Below, piece by piece: positions 61,701 to 64,000 of a DNA stretch of 64,000 nucleotides. The notes beneath the pieces are model-generated. The model had not been told where the DNA came from, ran no database searches, and was given only the letters and a program-made list of their open reading frames with translations. Numbering within the stretch: the stretch's first letter is position 1; every line of letters begins with the position of its first letter. Source of the DNA: Artemisia argyi (taxonomy: Eukaryota > Streptophyta > Magnoliopsida > Asterales > Asteraceae); contig CM060680.1 in the NCBI GenBank assembly GCA_030686995.1, positions 78,792,616 through 78,856,615 on the forward strand, given 5' to 3'. A program made the translations under genes and the position numbers.

Positions 61701-62232
61701 AAAATCATAGATGAAAAAAAGTTTGTTCCTTACCAGTAAGCATCACAATTTGATCTTCAGTAAACCAAAACTTAGTAATCAAAAGATGCTTCATAAACTT
61801 AGCATCATTAATACACCCTTTCAACTCATGCCTCGTATTCTTATACGACACACCTATAATCACGGCCTTCTTCCTCCCAGGAACCCCATGACTAAACGAA
61901 TGCGAAGTTGTCAAGCTAGGAAACACCGGCTGCTGCTGATGCTGCTGGTGTCGGTTAAAAGACCCCGAATGCTGCATCGAACCAAACCCAGACTGGGGAG
62001 GTACGTAGTTAAATGACTTGGAAGGCGTCAAGCCAAAGTTTTGAGAGGGTGGGGCCTGCTGCTGGCTGAAACCTGACTGGGGAGGCACGTAGTTGAAGGG
62101 CGTGGAAGGCGTCAAACCAAAGGCCGCAAAACCGACTTGTGTTATGGCTTGACACTCTGAGCAACAGATAGATTTGGCGCCTGGAGGGATGCTTAATGTT
62201 ATATTACAGTTGGAGCAGTTTATCGTGGACAT
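58702..62232 (-). CDS. MC1: Type I metacaspase with LSD1-like zinc finger
   Basis: Metacaspases are Cys proteases that cut after Arg or Lys; plant type I members act in programmed cell death, stress and protein quality control. Five exons on the - strand: 62232-61734, 60391-60061, 59896-59776, 59237-59085, 58761-58702. All borders are GT-AG, giving 1164 nt or 387 residues. The N-terminus has an LSD1-like zinc finger (CSNCNITL, CCSEC), then a Pro/Gln-rich prodomain. The p20 part starts at KKAVIIGVSY and carries catalytic His205 in FSGHGSRQ and Cys261 in DACHSGT. DDDQTSAD (substrate pocket) and EPQLTA near the end are conserved. It most resembles Arabidopsis MC1-3; the symbol is by similarity only. 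Compared with the family as I recall it, a short segment rich in Leu, Thr and Gly before EPQLTA is missing. Confidence 0.95.
58762..59084 (-). other. Metacaspase intron 4 with duplicated segments
   Basis: A 36-bp segment beginning AGAAGATTCTTATAAGTTAT occurs at 58817-58852 and again at 58969-59004. The surrounding GCAAATAACATCTATGAATTA words also recur, partly inverted. No extra exon was recognised here. Confidence 0.75.
60392..61733 (-). other. Metacaspase intron 1 (1.34 kb)
   Basis: Non-coding; short A-runs are at about 61082-61096 and 61421-61439. GTGGCAATTTTGG at about 60532 and several TTAACCC/TTGACCC words suggest a decayed hAT-type MITE, without a proven second end. Confidence 0.6.
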
Positions 62233-62479
62233 TTTTTTTTTTTCTTTTCTTTTTCTTTTTTGTGTTTGTGATGAATGTGGTGTGTTGTATGATGTGGTTA
62301 AGCGCGTTTTTTTTTAGTGATGTGATGTTGAAGATGGTGATGGGTATTGGTAGGTATCATCTGTTAAAGACAAAATCTTTATATATTCAACTTTTATCAT
62401 ATAACTCATCAAGCAATTTTAACTACTTATTTTTTTATATCAAAAAAAAAAAAAAAAAAAAAAAAAAAGCTTTCACAAT

Positions 62480-62880
62480 TTTTTTAAAACTTAAATATTT
62501 CGCAAACCGTAAATCGTTAAGCTACAAAAAAATACCATCGCAACGAGAATTAAATTATCTTTCTATAGACATGCATTGTTATATACTTTCGACGAACTTT
62601 TTTTTCGATAAACTTTTTTTTTGCCCGGAAAAATCATATATGATTCGATTTTAACAAATCATATATGATTCTTACGAATCATATATGATTCTTAAGAAAT
62701 CATATATGATTCGTAAGAATCGAATCATATATGATTCTTTCTGTGCGGAAATTAAAAAAAAAAAAAATTGTCGAAAGTATATAACAATGCATATCTATAG
62801 AAAGATCATTTAATTCTCGTCGCGATGGTATTTTTTTTGTAGCTTGAAGATTTACCGTTTGCAAGATATGTTGTTTTGAA
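62480..62880. mobile_element. Fold-back element with a palindrome array in its centre
   Basis: Left arm about 62500-62620 and right arm about 62760-62870 are inverted copies over roughly 100 bp. Shared words are TACCATCGCAACGAGAATTA on the left and its near-complement on the right, and CATTGTTATATACTTTCGAC. The centre (62634-62738) is made of repeated AATCATATATGATT palindromes. No ORF and no clear target duplication. Confidence 0.75.
62632..62740. repeat. Five AATCATATATGATT palindromes
   Basis: The 14-bp perfect palindrome, or its 12-bp core, occurs five times with spacers TCGATTTTAAC, CTTACG, CTTAAGA and CGTAAGAATCG. The spacers are themselves partly palindromic. Confidence 0.95.
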
Positions 62881-63284
62881 AAAAAATGAAAAATATAAAT
62901 GAACGGCTATGATTGGTTGATAATGTTTTACAACGACTTTATATAGTCCAATTGTCAACTCGTTTGGAGTAATATAGACCTTATATTTTCTTAAGACTTG
63001 ATAGAACAAATTTTAACCCCACATCTTTTTTTAATCAAAATTAATAAAAAGTTACTTTTCATTTTTTTAAAATAAAGTATCTTTCAAACAACAAAGATGT
63101 TAAGCGATAAAAAATATACCATGATAATGAGATTTTTTTTTATCTTTTACTGCACGGGCACTTCGATATATTTTTGACAAACCTTTTTATCGATTTTTGA
63201 TTTAGCGTTAAAATTTGTGTTTGAAAAAAAATCTTATAATGATTTGTTATGTTAGAAATAATGTGTGATTTCATAAAATCACAT

Positions 63285-63286
<2 letters not shown>

Positions 63287-63370
<84 letters not shown>

Positions 63371-63518
63371 GGGGTTATTCTAAAAAGGGTCTTATAATAA
63401 AAAGTGTAGAAAGGATTGTGGGAGTGACATGTGTCACCCCCTTGCCACATCATATGACACGTGTCGCCCTCACAATCATTCCTACACTTTTTATTATAAG
63501 GTCATTTTTATTTTAACT

Positions 63519-63579
<61 letters not shown>
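63287..63579. mobile_element. MITE embedded in a TA microsatellite
   Basis: (AT)n runs of about 75 and 58 bp flank a 155-bp core (63367-63521). The core ends are inverted repeats: left CTTATAATAAAAAGTGTAG, right CTACACTTTTTATTATAAGG, about 50 bp with few mismatches. The centre has GACATGTGTCACC and GACACGTGTCGCC. No ORF. Confidence 0.8.
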
Positions 63580-63583
<4 letters not shown>

Positions 63584-63938
63584 GAACGACATTATATCTT
63601 CAGAGAATTTAATGGTCTACATTGAACTTTTCTCTCTAATATACAAAGTTCTGGGATTTATTTTCTTGAGTATATAACAAAATTTCTATAACAAAAAACA
63701 CCATTTCCAATATAACTCGGATTATAGGTACACAAACACATTTTCATTAAACTAACCTCCAAATTACAATTCATTAAAATATGATTACATGACTAACTAA
63801 ACATTAAAAAAAATAAAAATGATAACAAAAAATAAAAACCTACAATTCATTGTGCTCCGAATACAGTTGCCAAATATGATCCATAAGATCACCGATGTTT
63901 TTCACATCTTTCAACCAATTTACGTTGCATATTGACTG

Positions 63939-64000
63939 TGTAACAATTCGCAATTTCAGGTTAACTTTTATTCCCGAAAATTTCACTATTTACTTTTTAC
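63939..64000 (+). mobile_element. Start of an LTR of the same family as 1960-5519
   Basis: Begins TGTAACAATTCGCAATTTCA, like 1960, and continues with TTCCCGAAAATTTCACTATT at close to the same spacing. The window ends inside it. Without a polypurine tract before it, it could be a 5' LTR or a solo LTR. Confidence 0.8.

Larger units (their letters stand above)
62233..63938. other. Metacaspase 5' flank and intergenic region
   Basis: Just upstream of the metacaspase ATG the leader is purine-rich on its own strand (A-runs and AAAAG). The rest holds the fold-back element (62480-62880), a degenerate third arm (about 63060-63200), the TA-embedded MITE (63287-63579) and AT-rich sequence. No other gene was seen. 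Confidence 0.6.

Overview
The window is plant nuclear DNA. Its two intact genes have GT-AG introns, and most of the rest is LTR retrotransposons and small DNA transposons. The style of the Ty1/copia polyprotein (a long coiled-coil block between gag and protease) and the repeat content suggest an Asteraceae genome such as Tanacetum, Artemisia or Chrysanthemum. That assignment rests on memory of related proteins, not on a search.

Layout. Positions 1-5519 hold the 3' end of a Ty3/gypsy chromovirus-like element with a long LTR (1960-5519). Positions 5520-8712 are intergenic, with a TAA microsatellite and an unusual head-to-head minisatellite. Positions 8713-24747 are one complete but dead copia element: 370-bp LTRs, gag, coiled-coil block, protease, integrase, RT and RNase H. 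It has been interrupted by a hAT-type MITE in its leader (9658-10065) and a solo gypsy LTR in its 3' region (19434-22137). Positions 24751-40538 are a dead Athila-type gypsy element with 3.7-kb LTRs and a 5-bp target duplication. It landed 3 bp beyond the end of the copia element. Positions 40539-44449 are intergenic, with a Mutator-type MITE, simple repeats and several fold-back elements.

The genic part is a convergent pair. eIF4G, the scaffold of the cap-binding translation initiation complex, is on the + strand (44450-56897, ten coding exons, 1657 residues predicted). A type I metacaspase with an LSD1-like zinc finger is on the - strand (62232-58702, five coding exons, 387 residues predicted). 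Both models splice in frame with consensus borders and keep their key residues. About 1.8 kb separates their stop codons and holds a 5S-rRNA-derived fragment and a MITE. The eIF4G introns and the metacaspase 5' flank carry further small elements, including two sitting inside TA microsatellites. The window ends at the first bases of an LTR of the same family as the one at 1960.

I see no rRNA or tRNA gene, no CRISPR array and no prokaryote-type system. The most unusual items are the enlarged copia element, the MITE built of ATCGGGT repeats, the microsatellite-embedded elements, the inverted minisatellite, and an inverted-repeat cassette with an mRNA-like poly(A) tail inside eIF4G intron 7.
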